Origin: Desmodus rotundus
Taxonomy: Eukaryota > Chordata > Mammalia > Chiroptera > Phyllostomidae
Reading direction: 5' to 3'
Assembly: GCF_022682495.2 (NCBI RefSeq)
Contig: NC_071397.1
Span: 6,043,082 to 6,107,081, forward strand
DNA length: 64,000 nucleotides
The translations under genes and the position numbers were made by a program. Shown here piece after piece: positions 45,631-57,305 of the stretch. The notes beneath the pieces were generated by a model. It was not told where the DNA came from, ran no database searches, and saw only the letters and a program-made list of their open reading frames with translations. How positions within the stretch are numbered: the first letter of the stretch is position 1; the number at the start of each line of letters is the position of its first letter.

Positions 45631-46166
45631 AAACCCCGAAACACTTTTACTTCATTTGGGGAGATCAAGGAAGATTTCCCAAAGAAAATGGCATTTTACC
45701 TTGCTCAAAAAATAGACATGATTTCAGTAGTAGAGATGAAAGAACATTTCAGAAAGAAGTTGTTTAAGACCAAATAAACGTTTGGTACCAGGTAGAGATT
45801 TTGTAATCCAAAATCCAACACAATCCTGGCACCTAGTGTAAAATTAAAGTCTTGTTGTATAAAAGCAAAGCAGATGAAACAGCAAGGAGTGTCACTATGC
45901 ACTTCTGAAGTAATAATTCCACAACTAGTTCAAACTGGCTCCCTCACAATTTCTGTCCACTAATGTCATCCCACTTCCCAGCCACCTAGGTTCCAAACTT
46001 CAAAGCTCTTTCCGACTCAATTTTTTTTTTCTTTTCCTCCATATTCAGTCACCAAGCTTGGCCGGTTTTTCCTTCTAAATATCCTTCTCAGCTATTCTCT
46101 ATTTCTATTTTAAGCAACGACATCCTAATTCAAGCCCCCTTCACCTATGGAATTACTGCAACTTGC
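45631..46166. other. Unassigned intronic sequence
   Basis: Nothing firm, though 45900-46160 has a faint L2-like composition. Confidence 0.4.
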
Positions 46167-46174
46167 TCCTAAAT

Positions 46175-46391
46175 CGGGGTTTCTCAACCTTGGCATTACT
46201 GACACTTGGTCTGGATAACCCTTTGTTGTAGGAGGCTGTCATGTACATTGTAGAATGTTTAGCAGCACCCTTGACTTCTACTCACTAGATGCCAGTAGCA
46301 CCCTGCCCCTCAATTGTGACTGCCAAAAATGTCTCCAGACATGGCCAAGTGACTGCCAGGGGACAAAATCACCACTGACTGAGAACCACTC
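46175..46391 (+). mobile_element. MER5A-type hAT transposon
   Basis: GGGTTTCTCAACCTTGGCAT at the left and ACTGAGAACCACTC at the right are the inverted ends. Internal phrases GTAGAATGTTTAGCAGCACC and AAAATGTCTCCAGACATGGC are diagnostic. The 8-bp target duplication is TCCTAAAT (46167-46174) / TCCTAGAT (46392-46399). Confidence 0.93.
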
Positions 46392-46719
46392 TCCTAGATG
46401 ACCTGATGGCATAAACCTTCTAAAATGACCCAATTAAAAGTCAACCATTCCTACATAGACAGCAGTGCAGTGATTGCAAGGGGCAGGGGAATGTAAGGGG
46501 GATGAATGGTAATGGAAAAAATATATAATAAAATATAAATTTTAAAAAGAAATCAACTATACCTTTCAGGCCAACTCAAATTTCATCTTTTTTGTGAAAA
46601 TACAGATGCTTATCAAAAAGCAAATACAGAGAGTCACCTTTACAAGTAATAAAAATCCTGTACAATAAAACAAATGAGAGATCATGGTTTGCTTGTCGGT
46701 TTGACAAAACACTAAAAAG

Positions 46720-47160
46720 GGTAATGCCCACTGCTGATAAGGCTGTGAGGAAATAGGTACGATCAGGCACTGCTGGTGCAAATAAACGGGTACAATGATT
46801 TTGTTGGGATTTAGACATATGTTTCACACTTTAAGATGGCCATATCCTTTGACTCTGCTCATGTGAAGAGATAATCAGAAACGTGTGCAAAGGCTACACT
46901 GTTCCATAGTAAAATTGTAAACATCCTAAAAGTCCTCCAATAGGAAACTAATTAGATAAACAACAGTAGGTTAGAACACTGTGCTATTGTTAAAAAGGAT
47001 AAAGCAGATATGTATGTACTGACATGCAACAATATCCACATGAATATAAATATATATATGTACAAGGTTTCAATACAGTTTGTACCATAATACCATTTTT
47101 TATAAATAACATGTTTATGTATTTCTAGAAGAAATACCAGATGAATATATGTCAAAATAT
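46720..47160 (+). mobile_element. Old L1 3' fragment
   Basis: Recognisable L1 ORF2-end/3'UTR order: CTGATAAGGCTGTGAGGAAA, GGCACTGCTGGTGCAAATAA, TCCAATAGGAAACTAATTAG, CATGCAACAATATCCACATG. Strongly decayed. Confidence 0.65.
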
Positions 47161-50094
47161 TAACAGATTTTCTGCAGTCAAATCATATATCAAATGTATT
47201 AGAGGAACTGTTAAATCTCTAAAAATCTTGGAAAAGTCCAATTTATGAATCTATACTTTAAATTTTTCAATTTACTTAAAACAGGCTTATACATTTATTT
47301 ACCACCTTTATTTCAAGAAAATATCTTGAGTTGGAATATTCTGTTCAGAGTTATATTTTTGCCCTAGAGAAATCAATGGTAAAAAGGAAGTTTACACAGA
47401 AAAATATATTTTTGTGCATGACAGCTCACCGGTGTGATGCATCCATGAATCATACTGAAAATATGTCCCTTGAAATCAAAGAAAACAACATGTTTATACA
47501 AAGAATGTGCCCCAAAGTTCCTCAATAAAGAATAGTGTTTAATCAAAATATTTGTTGACAGCTGGTTAGTGTTGATTCTAAAGTAGAAAAGAAAATCAGT
47601 GTCATTGTAGTCTTTTGTTTCGTGGACGAGAGCTGAATATGCAAAGTAGCCAGAAATGGAGACTCATTATCTGTTTTACACTTCAAGTGTGAATCTAAGC
47701 ACTGTAGGTATATATACACACACATCCAGAACACACATATATCTCAACAAACCATGCCCATCATCTGTTCAGAGCTGGGAAACGCATGCATGCTGCTACA
47801 ACATTAAACAGAAGGCAGATGGTAGGCACTGATCAACAGAAATAAGATACAATCCTTCTAAATCCTACTCCTGCTAACAGTCCTTCTAATTTTTTTCTTT
47901 AGAAAAATATCAAGCAATTCTTCATAACTGTTGATTTGCAACTTCAAAATTACAATAGGCAATGCAAAAGAGAATTTCAAAGAGGGAAAAATGTCTTTTG
48001 GCACAGGTTCAGTTTCATAGTCTTAGGCAGGAGATAACACTAACTTTGAAACTCATAGCACACTGTAGTTATATCAGTATCTAATGTGTAAATTAGCTCT
48101 TTCTATAACTGGTGTTTTAGCTTTCAAAATACATAATTACTGATCATTTTAGTCTGTATCACATTTCTTTTACAGGGTGAAATGAACTAAAACAGCTGTT
48201 AAAACCTAATAGCTTCATAATGTGCATAGAATTTCTATGACTATTAGAAATTAAACCTACAGCTTCCTATCAGGCAGAGCATATCCATGTGTATATATGA
48301 CCCACATTATTTGGAAAAGCAATTATTAACTTATGAAATTATAATTTGAAATATAATGAAGTAAGGCTGCTAAAGAAAATGTTACAGCTCTTAAATGAGG
48401 CCAAAGCCGCCAGTCCACAGTAATCAGTTCCCCCACCTTTCCTTGCAGCAATAAAGCACTTCTGGCCTAAGAAGTCCAAGTGCTCATGCTACCACCATTT
48501 GTTCCAGGGATCGAGCCCTCTATTTTCATGGTGGAAGATGAATTTTTAGAAGGTGAACCAAGGCTGGCGCTGGCACTCTGCCCAGAATTTCTGGCAGCTG
48601 ACAAGCAATCTGGTTTCACTTCTGGTCCGCTCTCCCCTGAGCTAACCTTGTATCCACAGAAGGAACACTGATCTAGGGAATTTGTACTGTTTATATGATC
48701 ACATGATCACTGAGAAAGCTCTAATGATTTTATTAACCATGGGACTTGTACATACAGTGCTCTTTAAGCATATTTTCTGTGGAAAGAAATATTATAAAAT
48801 CTTATTTCCTGGTATCTCCCTCTAACACTGGGGGAAAAGATGGCAGTATTAAAAGGATTTTTCCAGAAAACTTGAGTATTATCCAGACACCTGCATTCAG
48901 AGATGTTAGAGGTCTAAAGAGATTCAACAAACTATCTTATTTGCAACTACTATCAAAAAATTATACAGCAAGGTCCAGGAACCACAACATAATTACAGAG
49001 GCATGTAAGATATATTATGTATAATGGCTAAATTGGGTGATTCAAGCTATAAATGCTATGAAAGGTCAGAGCAATCACTACTAGGCAGTGTGGGGTGTCA
49101 TTTAAATGCATATAGGTCTAACTCTCCACTAAGAGAATTTTAACTATTTAACCAATACCTTCTTTAGATTACCGTTTCCAAAGTAAACAGGATTGGGAAA
49201 ATGACTACGCAATCACAAATAAATCTGTGTCCAAGTTTGGTTTTTTTGACCTCCAAGATTTAGCTGTCCTTCTCTCTTCTTGATCTTCCAAAAAGAAAAG
49301 TCAATTAAATTTTACTCCATTAATATTTTCTTATCTATTCTAGTAGCCAAGTTGAAAGTCCTGGAAAATCTTCCCCACCATTTCCATGAATTCCCAGGTT
49401 CCTAGTCCCAGTTCCACAGTTCACCTTTGACTCTGTTCCCTATGCTACAGGCCCCTGGGTCACAGTAAGGGGCCCAGAGTCCCAGATGGCTCTGTAATCT
49501 ATTGCCCAGTAGTTTACTACTTGGCTTCCTGCTTCAGGATGTCCTAAGTTCCATAATCAAGTGTTGGGAGAGCTGCAGTCTCAAAACAGGTTCCAAAAGG
49601 AGATCTCCAGTAGGAAAATTGATAGACTAATGGTACATGCAGCATATTCCAACAATGCCTATGAAAATATATTATTTTCCTAAGTAAAAGACACACTAAT
49701 CAAATCCTGGCTCCAAAATAGGGACTTTTTCTTCATTTCTTGGGAATTTTTACTATTTTCTGAATACTGTTTGTAAAAAATAACCTAATTTACAGTTCTT
49801 CACAGGGAATCTTCTAACCTTGCTGAAAGTTAAAAAAAAAAACATAACTTTTAACTAAAACCAAGTCACAGATATCCAGAAACAGTTGTATAAGGTCACA
49901 TAAAGAGGAACGGATTGTCATTCACGTACAGTCTCTGAGCTTACGTACATAGGTAGGAAGTGTGAGTAAGTAAATAGATGAGATTGACTAGTGAGACAAA
50001 AACAGGGCTTTTAAAATGAGAACCAAAGATGAGCTAGAGAAGCAGAAAGGCCCACTGATGAAGAGCTCTGGGCGAAGAGCTTAGATGTGGCCAA
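47161..50094. other. Unassigned intronic sequence (2.9 kb)
   Basis: No gene, RNA gene or confident repeat. Frames of 61-92 codons (for example 48746-49024) are unsupported. Confidence 0.5.
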
Positions 50095-50450
50095 GTCCAT
50101 TGCAAACTTTGCCTTCAGCAAATGTCCTGCAAACACAGCACATCCTTTCCCCTTGCTTTGCCTGCTCAATCCTTTGGTCCTTTAAGACTCAGCTCAAATT
50201 GTCTCTTCAGTACAATTCCCCCCATAACTATGCTCCTGCATTCTCATTCATTCTCTCTCTCTATATATAGTAAGTTAATTTATTTATACTTATTTATGTA
50301 TTATTGTACCTATTATACTTTATCAATCTTTAGAAGGTTGTCATTCTTATTGTATCGAGAAATTCTTGTTCATCCTTTTATGCCTGGCACCTAAACTAAG
50401 TGCCTGCAATATAGCAGGTGCTCAATAAATGTTTGTTGAACAAATGTCTA
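50095..50450 (+). mobile_element. L2 3' end
   Basis: TTTAAGACTCAGCTCAAATT, TCTTTAGAAGGTTGTCATTC, then GCAGGTGCTCAATAAATGTT and TGTTGAACAAATG. Confidence 0.78.
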
Positions 50451-50999
50451 AATGAACAAATCCTATAAGTAACTGGGTAATATTGAGGAAAGCATGAGAA
50501 AAAGGATGTTTGATGGTCAACTAGGGAGGTACTATCTGGACTTAATACTGGATCTAACTACTTGGGAAGCAACTGTTAGCTCCACTAAATATAGTTCTTG
50601 CCCGTCCAGAATGAAAACAAGCAATGACTATCTGTGGTGATAATAACAGATCATTAGTGTTATTAATATCACCTCATGCAACCAGCTTATTAAGAGACAC
50701 ATTTGTATTCTAAAACTATAAAATAAAATATAAAGCAAAAGGGCAACCATGTTTTATTTTCTCATGTCCTAATTCTTCTACTACACACAAAAGACTCTCA
50801 ACATGTTATTATCCTTTGAACAAAATATAATAAAACCAAAAAAATCCTGGATTTGACTGAATAACTTAAGTACAATCAGCCATGTTTCAAAACTATTACT
50901 GAATATAAAACACAGTGGGGTGGTTTTTTTTGGCCTAATAAGAGGATTCTAAGTGGAAATAATAAATACAAAATTCCTCAACTTAAAAAGAAAATCAAG

Positions 51000-51188
51000 C
51001 CCTGGCCAGGCAGCTCAGCTGGTTAGAGCGCCCTCCCAATATGCCAAGGTTGTCAGTTTGACCCCCAGTCAGGGCACCTTCGAGAATGAACCAATGAATG
51101 AACAAGTAAGTGCAGCAACAAATCAATGTTTCCCTCCCTCCCTCTCTCTGTTTCCTTCCCTCCCTCTCTCTAAAATTAATAAATTTTG
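51000..51188 (+). mobile_element. VES-type SINE
   Basis: CCCTGGCCAGGCAGCTCAGC head, GTCAGTTTGACCCCCAGTCA B-box region, TC-rich segment and AAATTAATAAATTT tail. The flanks AAAAAGAAAATCAAG (50985-50999) and AAAAAGCAATTCAAG (51189-51203) are a decayed target duplication. It belongs to the GTTGGTTAG-head subfamily. Confidence 0.92.
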
Positions 51189-51339
51189 AAAAAGCAATTC
51201 AAGATGTGAAGAGATCTTGTGAAGAGAAACTCTATAATATGTGAAATCTGTTTCTAAACGCAGCTGAGGCAAAACAAATTAGGAGTTAAGAACATCAGGT
51301 TCACTGTAATAATAAAATCTAAAATGATCTTACAGGAAA

Positions 51340-51663
51340 CTAAGGGACAGGAAAATTCAAAGCTCTATCGACAAACTGAAAAATAGACCTAGATGAAGGA
51401 TTGCTACATCCCCTTTGGAGCATTTTAAAAGAGAAAAACTTTCTCAATTGTTCATCCTCACTGTCATCATCCTCAGCATTAATATCATGGTTGCCTGGGT
51501 GTCTACCACCAGCTTGAGCAGAGACGGCCATACCAGGCCCTTCTTCAACAGTCCTGGAAACTGCTCCTGCCAAAGAGGCAACAAGAGCTTCTTCAGGGCT
51601 CTGTGTGTGTCCCCTCCCACTCCAAAGCAGAGCTATCTCTAACCTCATATCCTGCAGAGGCAA
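51340..51663 (-). other. Unassigned 107-codon open frame on the BTBD9 strand
   Basis: An open minus-strand frame with a non-repetitive, protein-like composition: an acidic run DINAEDDDSEDEQLRKFF near residues 61-78, preceded by a Gly/Ala/Val-rich part. Just upstream on the minus strand is TTGCCTCTGCAG, which resembles a splice acceptor. I do not recognise a family, and there is no proof it is transcribed. It could be an old retrocopy fragment, a cryptic exon, or chance. Confidence 0.2.
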
Positions 51664-51664
51664 C

Positions 51665-51845
51665 GTAAGACTGTGGTGTTAACTGTGTATTCAGACAGAC
51701 CTGCAAATCTGGCCTCTCTAAGGCTCAACGTCCACATTTGTAAAAATAGCTCATGGTATTTCTCTCATAGAACTATTGGAAGAATCATATAAGGCCACAA
51801 TATGTGTCTGGCCCGTTGCAGATGCTCAATAAATGTTAGACTGCT
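51665..51845 (+). repeat. MIR SINE relic
   Basis: GTATTCAGACAGACCTGCAA, CACATTTGTAAAAATAGCTC and GCAGATGCTCAATAAATGTT. Confidence 0.75.
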
Positions 51846-52959
51846 CCTTTCCTGTCTCTCCCCTGAGGTCCTACAACCCTCTCTCTATTTTCCTCATTCC
51901 TCCTTTATTTTGCTTTTTGATTCCTTATAAATATTTAATGGATCTATCCCCTTTGAGTTAACCTTCTATTTATTTCAAAATTCCAAATGAATATTTTAAA
52001 AACACTTATTTGTACGAAACTGAATAACTGTACTACAGAAGCCTACATATCTGCTATACTTTGCAGATGACAAGTCGAGAGCTGGCTAGCACCTCAATGC
52101 ACATCTACAGACTTCAGGCATAATTAATGCTCCACATGAGTAGAAAGGCTTAAATGGTACAAATAGTTTCACCTGTTATTTCACAAATGACAGATTTCAG
52201 AACAATTTATATTTAAATACAGTTTTATAAAAAAGTCAATTTCAACCTTTGGCCCCAAGTAAAATTGTAATGGTATAGTGACACCATGTGGCTACATTTT
52301 GCTTTGCATTCTTAGAAAAAAAATTATATGCTGGGTTGCTCTGTGCTAGTTCACTCACAACATCAAAGTTATAGGTAGAAATACAATTCGAACTAAGTAT
52401 AAGCTAAAATGGTTACTTTTTAAAATTGAAATTGTTCCTTTTAACTTACACCTGAATAAGCCATTTCTTGAATTCTGAAGATGTCAATCACAGAAGGAAA
52501 GTAAAGGCTCACAACTCCAGATTTATGATTCTAAAGCACTCTGGTGAACGACTGAGTAGTGTAAAAGTGCCTGCCTTTAGAAGTAAATGCATCGATGCCA
52601 GTTATGGGGCAGGGAGAGAACAAAAGAGAAGAAAGAAGACACACATGCTTTTGTGTAATGCTAACATGGTAGGGAAAGAACGCTGCCATAAATAACGGTG
52701 TTTATTTTCTCATTTGTTTTATGTCTCGTAGATGTACAGCACTGTGTGGGTACTATAATCTACTGAAGATGGGTAAAAAAAAAAATTACGCTGCATGTAA
52801 TAATGGCAGGGATTAGGAGGGATCCAAAATGTACGGCAGCAATAAAAGAGATTAATGTGCCCAATACCAAAAGCAGTACAGTTTTAGTGTTCATCTAATG
52901 AGGACTCCTACAGTAGGCCGGACACTCCTGCATACTATTAAATGTACACCAAAGAAAGC
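51846..52959. other. Unassigned intronic sequence
   Basis: No gene or confident repeat. Confidence 0.45.
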
Positions 52960-53290
52960 CTAAATATCTAACACTGGCCAGAGAATGTCACTCCCTTCAT
53001 CTCAGCTTAAAACAACCACCTCCCTCTTTGGGGCTTCCACAACCACCTATTTAAAATAACTACCCTCCTTCCCTTGGCCCTGCTCACTAGCACCACACCA
53101 TCTTCACGACAATTATAATTATGTGATGTGTTGATATTATTTGTTTATCTGTTCCCCCCAAGTTCTCTGGGAGCAGAGACAGCAGCAGTCCTCCTCAGTG
53201 CCGTGGCCCCAGGATCAGAAAGAATGCAGGGCACGGAGTAGGAGCTCACTTGTGGAATGAGTGAGGGATGAATAAACAAACAATGAAGGA
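52960..53290 (+). mobile_element. L2 3' end
   Basis: ATCTCAGCTTAAAACAACCA, CTCTGGGAGCAGAGACAGCA and GGAGCTCACTTGTGGAATGA, the decayed L2 3' order. Confidence 0.55.
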
Positions 53291-53519
53291 AGGAAGAAAA
53301 ATCTAGTTCCTTAGCTGGTGAATCATGCCTAATTTTTTCTTGTAAGTGAAAGCAGAGCCATTCTAGTGAAATGTTTATTATCATTGATGGCCTCCAATGT
53401 GATCGCTGAGACCAGAAGAGAGGCAGGCAGATGCTCCATGACACCCTTCCTTTTTTTCACGACACATTTGTCACCTTCTAATTTCTCGCTGTAAGAACAG
53501 CGGGGAAAAAAGGGCAACT

Positions 53520-54403
53520 ACAATAATTAAAACACTTGGACAATAGTCAAAGAAATCAGTGGAACAGAGCAGAGTACACGCTAGAACTTAGTCCATGATA
53601 AATATGGCTACTCACATTAGTGTGGGAAGGAACAATTACTAAGTAAAGTTGCAGCCTGCTGACTATTCCTACCCGAAAATATACACAAAAAATATTCTGG
53701 CTGGATTAAATACTTACATATAACATAATAAGTAGTAGAAAAAACTTATAAAACTATAACATTCTTTAATGTTGGAAGTGAGAAACACCTTTCTAAACAT
53801 GACCACTGGAAATCACAAAAATGACCGACAGATTTGATCACATTTTTTAAAAAGTAAAATTCTGTATGGCAAAAAGTACCGATAAAACAAACAAACAAAA
53901 ACTAATAACAAATGGCACAATACATGACAGGCAAGAGGATAATGTCACACACACATACATATCTATTATATGTATATATGTATACACATATGTCATTATA
54001 TACATTTACATATACATATATATTGCATTATCTATAATATATATCTATATGCTGATATAAAGTTATCAACAGCCAAAAAACCCCACAATCATTCCATAAG
54101 TATATGCAGAAGACAGAAAAAGGCTTTTCGTAAAAGACAATAAATGGCCAGTAATAAAAGAAATCCAAATTAAAACAAGACTTTCCTTTTTTACAAATCA
54201 TAATCATACTGGCAAAGTGCAGACGACGCCTCCACAGTGAGGGTTCGGAGCGGGGGCACTTTCATGTCCAACGGGCACAGACTGGGCACGGCCCTACCTG
54301 AGAGCAAACTATATCAACTTTTAAACTACGTAGTACATTTTAATTTTATAATGAAAAATGCCATTAAAAGACACTTTCATTTTGATAATTAAAAACAAAA
54401 GGA
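53520..54403 (+). mobile_element. Old L1 ORF2 3' fragment with TA-rich insert
   Basis: Phrases in the order of L1 ORF2: AATCAGTGGAACAGAGCAGA, TCCATGATAAATATGGC, AAATTCTGTATGGCAAAAAG, and after a TA-rich low-complexity stretch (53950-54060), AGAAATCCAAATTAAAACAA. Heavily diverged. Confidence 0.65.
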
Positions 54404-54601
54404 GCCCTGGCTGGTGTGGCTCAGGGAACCAGTTGAGCGCTGGCCTGTGAACTGAAAAGGTCGCTGGTTCAATAGGTCAGGGCACATGCCTGGGTCGCGG
54501 GCCAGGTCCCCAGTTGGGGGCACATGAGAGGCAACTGATGACGTTTCTCTTGCACATCAATGTTTCTCTCCCTCTCTTCCTCCCTCCCCTCCTCTCACTA
54601 A

Positions 54602-54652
<51 letters not shown>

Positions 54653-54662
54653 ATTTTTTTTA
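54404..54662 (+). mobile_element. VES-type SINE with long (AAAT)n tail
   Basis: GCCCTGGCTGGTGTGGCTCA head, GCGGGCCAGGTCCCCAGTTG body and TC-rich stretch. The tail is an expanded AAAT microsatellite at about 54600-54653. No clear target duplication was found. Confidence 0.93.
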
Positions 54663-55914
54663 AAGGATAGGAAGAGCCCAGTTTTGTGTTAAACTGAGTT
54701 GATCCCCCCTGCACCATGTGCTAATTATCAAGTTGCACCCATCTGGACACCCTTTCTTGCCTTGTCTTCAGTAAACTGTGCTCCTCCTGATTCTCCTCTA
54801 ATCTCTCTAACAGCCCCTGGAGTAAACTTGTCTATCATCTACTCCTTTTCTTCCCTTTGCTTTTAGGGCCACCGTTCCTCTCTGTCAACTCCCAGGTTTT
54901 ATACCAAGATCACTTATTTGTAATTCCAGCTACCAGCCATATACAGGCTCTGAAATCTATCTCTATCCCTCCCATCTATGTTTCAAGTCTTCTCATATTT
55001 CAGCAATATTATATGGCTGCCAAATTACCAGTACCATGTTAAGAAAAAAATTTTAAAATCCCCCAAGGGTACTCAACATTTGCCATTCCTTATTAATGTT
55101 TTTTGTCCAGTCCTAGGCTCTACCATCTAAGAGAGCCGTGGAAGGACTTGATGAGAGCTTACTGGATAGCCAAGAAGCCAATCTGAAGGTTAGAGAATTT
55201 ATGGGTAAAGCAGAAATTGCCTTTTCTGAAGAAAGAGAAAGAGAAAGCTAATAAGACATAACATGGTTCTGAGTATATATGACAGACTGTGCCAAAACTG
55301 ACAAGTCACTTTTCTTCCTCCCCAGGTGGGGGTTGAGGGAGGGATTATTAGTCTAGGTTTTTGTCTACACAGAGCAGTCCCCACTTAAGCCACACTGCAT
55401 ACCTTAAAAAGACCCAAAAGACAGAGCAGGTCATTTCCCTCCATTCACTGTTATGGTTGGCACAATCACTCTGGCTCTGAAGTCTGACATTATACCTATT
55501 GTCACTGATAACACCTGGGCAAGGTGAAATGCTGACTGAATTACATTCCACAAAATAGAAAGTTTACTAATAGAAAAGTTTATTTATATATATTTTACCA
55601 TAATAAAAACTGATTTATAAAATATCTGAAAACTGCTGGAAACACACAAATGGGCAGGTTATTAAGGTAAACAGACCTGTTTAACGTGTTCTGGGTCACT
55701 ATACATGGACTGGCAATAGGGCAAAGTGCTGAAGCGACTAGGCTCCCGAGGCAAGGAGCAATTCCCTCACAGTGAGAGCCACAGTGGCCCGAGAAGGTGG
55801 CAGGGATGGCTCTTTTTCTCTGAAGGTCAAACAGCAGTTAAGAGTTTTAGAAACTAGAAAAAATAATTTAAAAAATTTTAATACTAAAACCAACAATCTA
55901 CTGAGCCTATTTGG
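54663..55914. other. Unassigned intronic sequence
   Basis: No gene. 54720-55030 has an L2-like pyrimidine-rich composition but no firm match. Confidence 0.4.
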
Positions 55915-56095
55915 GGGCAGGTGCTGCGCTTAGTTGAGCTCAGTACTCATACATGTCCCATGCCATCTAACCCTCCACTGCAGACCCCATGAAGGGTGTG
56001 GCTATTCCTGCGTTTTCCTGGTACAGAAACAAGGGCTCGGAGAGCCACAGCTTTACTAAGACCACAGTGTCAGTATTAGATGAAACCAGGATTTG
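55915..56095 (-). repeat. MIR SINE relic, minus orientation
   Basis: GACCCCATGAAGGGTGTGGC, GTACAGAAACAAGGGCTCGG, AGACCACAGTGTCAGTATTA: MIR antisense with decayed core. Confidence 0.65.
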
Positions 56096-56834
56096 AGAAG
56101 AACTCTCACTAACTCTACAGCCCACCATTTTTCTACTACAAAATGCTGATTTACATGCGGTCCAGCCTGGACTCAGAGAGAGGGCTAGGTAATCTCATAC
56201 TCTCCAATGTACACAGTATATATTTGATGTAATCTTTCATTGATACATGATACTCATATTCTTTGAAATTAACCTCAAAATTCAGTTTCCTAAAGATAAA
56301 AACAGAAGTAACATTTGCAAATAGTACAAAACGAACTATTTACCACTCGAAAGAGTTTTCCAGAAAGGATAGACATTTTAACAAATACCTAAATAAAAAG
56401 AACCAATGAACATATACACATATTAATGTTGAAGAACTCTCTTTATTACCCAGTCAGTGCCCGTGAAACCTGTGGTAACATTTACAGAGTACCTAATGCA
56501 TACAAAGTCATAACCTGAGCACTGTAAGAATACTAAAAGATTAGATTCCGTACTCCTTGATTCCAAGGGCTTGTAATCTTAGTATCAGAGGCAAGACAAG
56601 CATGCGAAGGACACTGAAGAACAAAGGTGACATACAAATGTGCACATTAACATAATGCAGACCGAACACTTACATGCTAAGGAAATATGTGCCTAGTGAG
56701 GTTCATAAAAGTATATTTAGCACATTGGTTAGTCAATAAGTGATTGTGAAGATAAGAAGCACCAAGTATGAGACATCTTTGACTAATCAACAGGGACTTG
56801 TTCTTAGATTCATTTAAAAATACTACCAAAATTT
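56096..56834. other. Unassigned intronic sequence
   Basis: No gene or confident repeat. Confidence 0.45.
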
Positions 56835-57045
56835 GCCCTGGCTGGTGTGGTTCAGTGGATTAAGTTCCAGTCGGAGAACCAAAGGGCCACCAGTTCAATT
56901 CCCAGTTGGGGCACATGCCTGGATTGTGGGCCAGGTCCCCAGTGGGGGGACACCTGAGAGGCAACCAAACATTGATGTTTCTCTCCCTCTTTTTTTCCCT
57001 CCCTTCCCCTCTAAAAATAAATAAAATCTCTTAAATAAATTAAAA
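56835..57045 (+). mobile_element. VES-type SINE
   Basis: GCCCTGGCTGGTGTGGTTCA head, CCAGTTCAATTCCCAGTTGG, ATTGTGGGCCAGGTCCCCAG, CT-rich region and AAATAAATAAAATC tail. Target duplication not clear. Confidence 0.93.
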
Positions 57046-57221
57046 AAATCTTTTCTAACCTATTACAAAAGGCAGAGTTTATGAAGGAATGTAGTAATTA
57101 ATATAGTACTTTAAAGTGGTTATAAATATTTTTTAAATGTTTAACTAGTATCAACATCAAGGCTCCTTCCTCTTCTTGTTAACACTATCTCTAATACCAC
57201 CTTTTCCCAATTTTTCTTTTT

Positions 57222-57305
57222 TTCTTTTTTAATTATATTTTAGTGATTATGCTATTACAGTTGTCTCAACTTTTCCCCCTTTGACTCCCTCCACCCGGTA
57301 CCCCT
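57222..57305 (-). mobile_element. Short L1/HAL1 3' end, minus orientation
   Basis: AGTGATTATGCTATTACAGT then TGTCTCAACTTTTCCCCC is the antisense of the same 3' terminus carried by the HAL1 copies. About 84 bp, strongly 5'-truncated. Confidence 0.75.
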
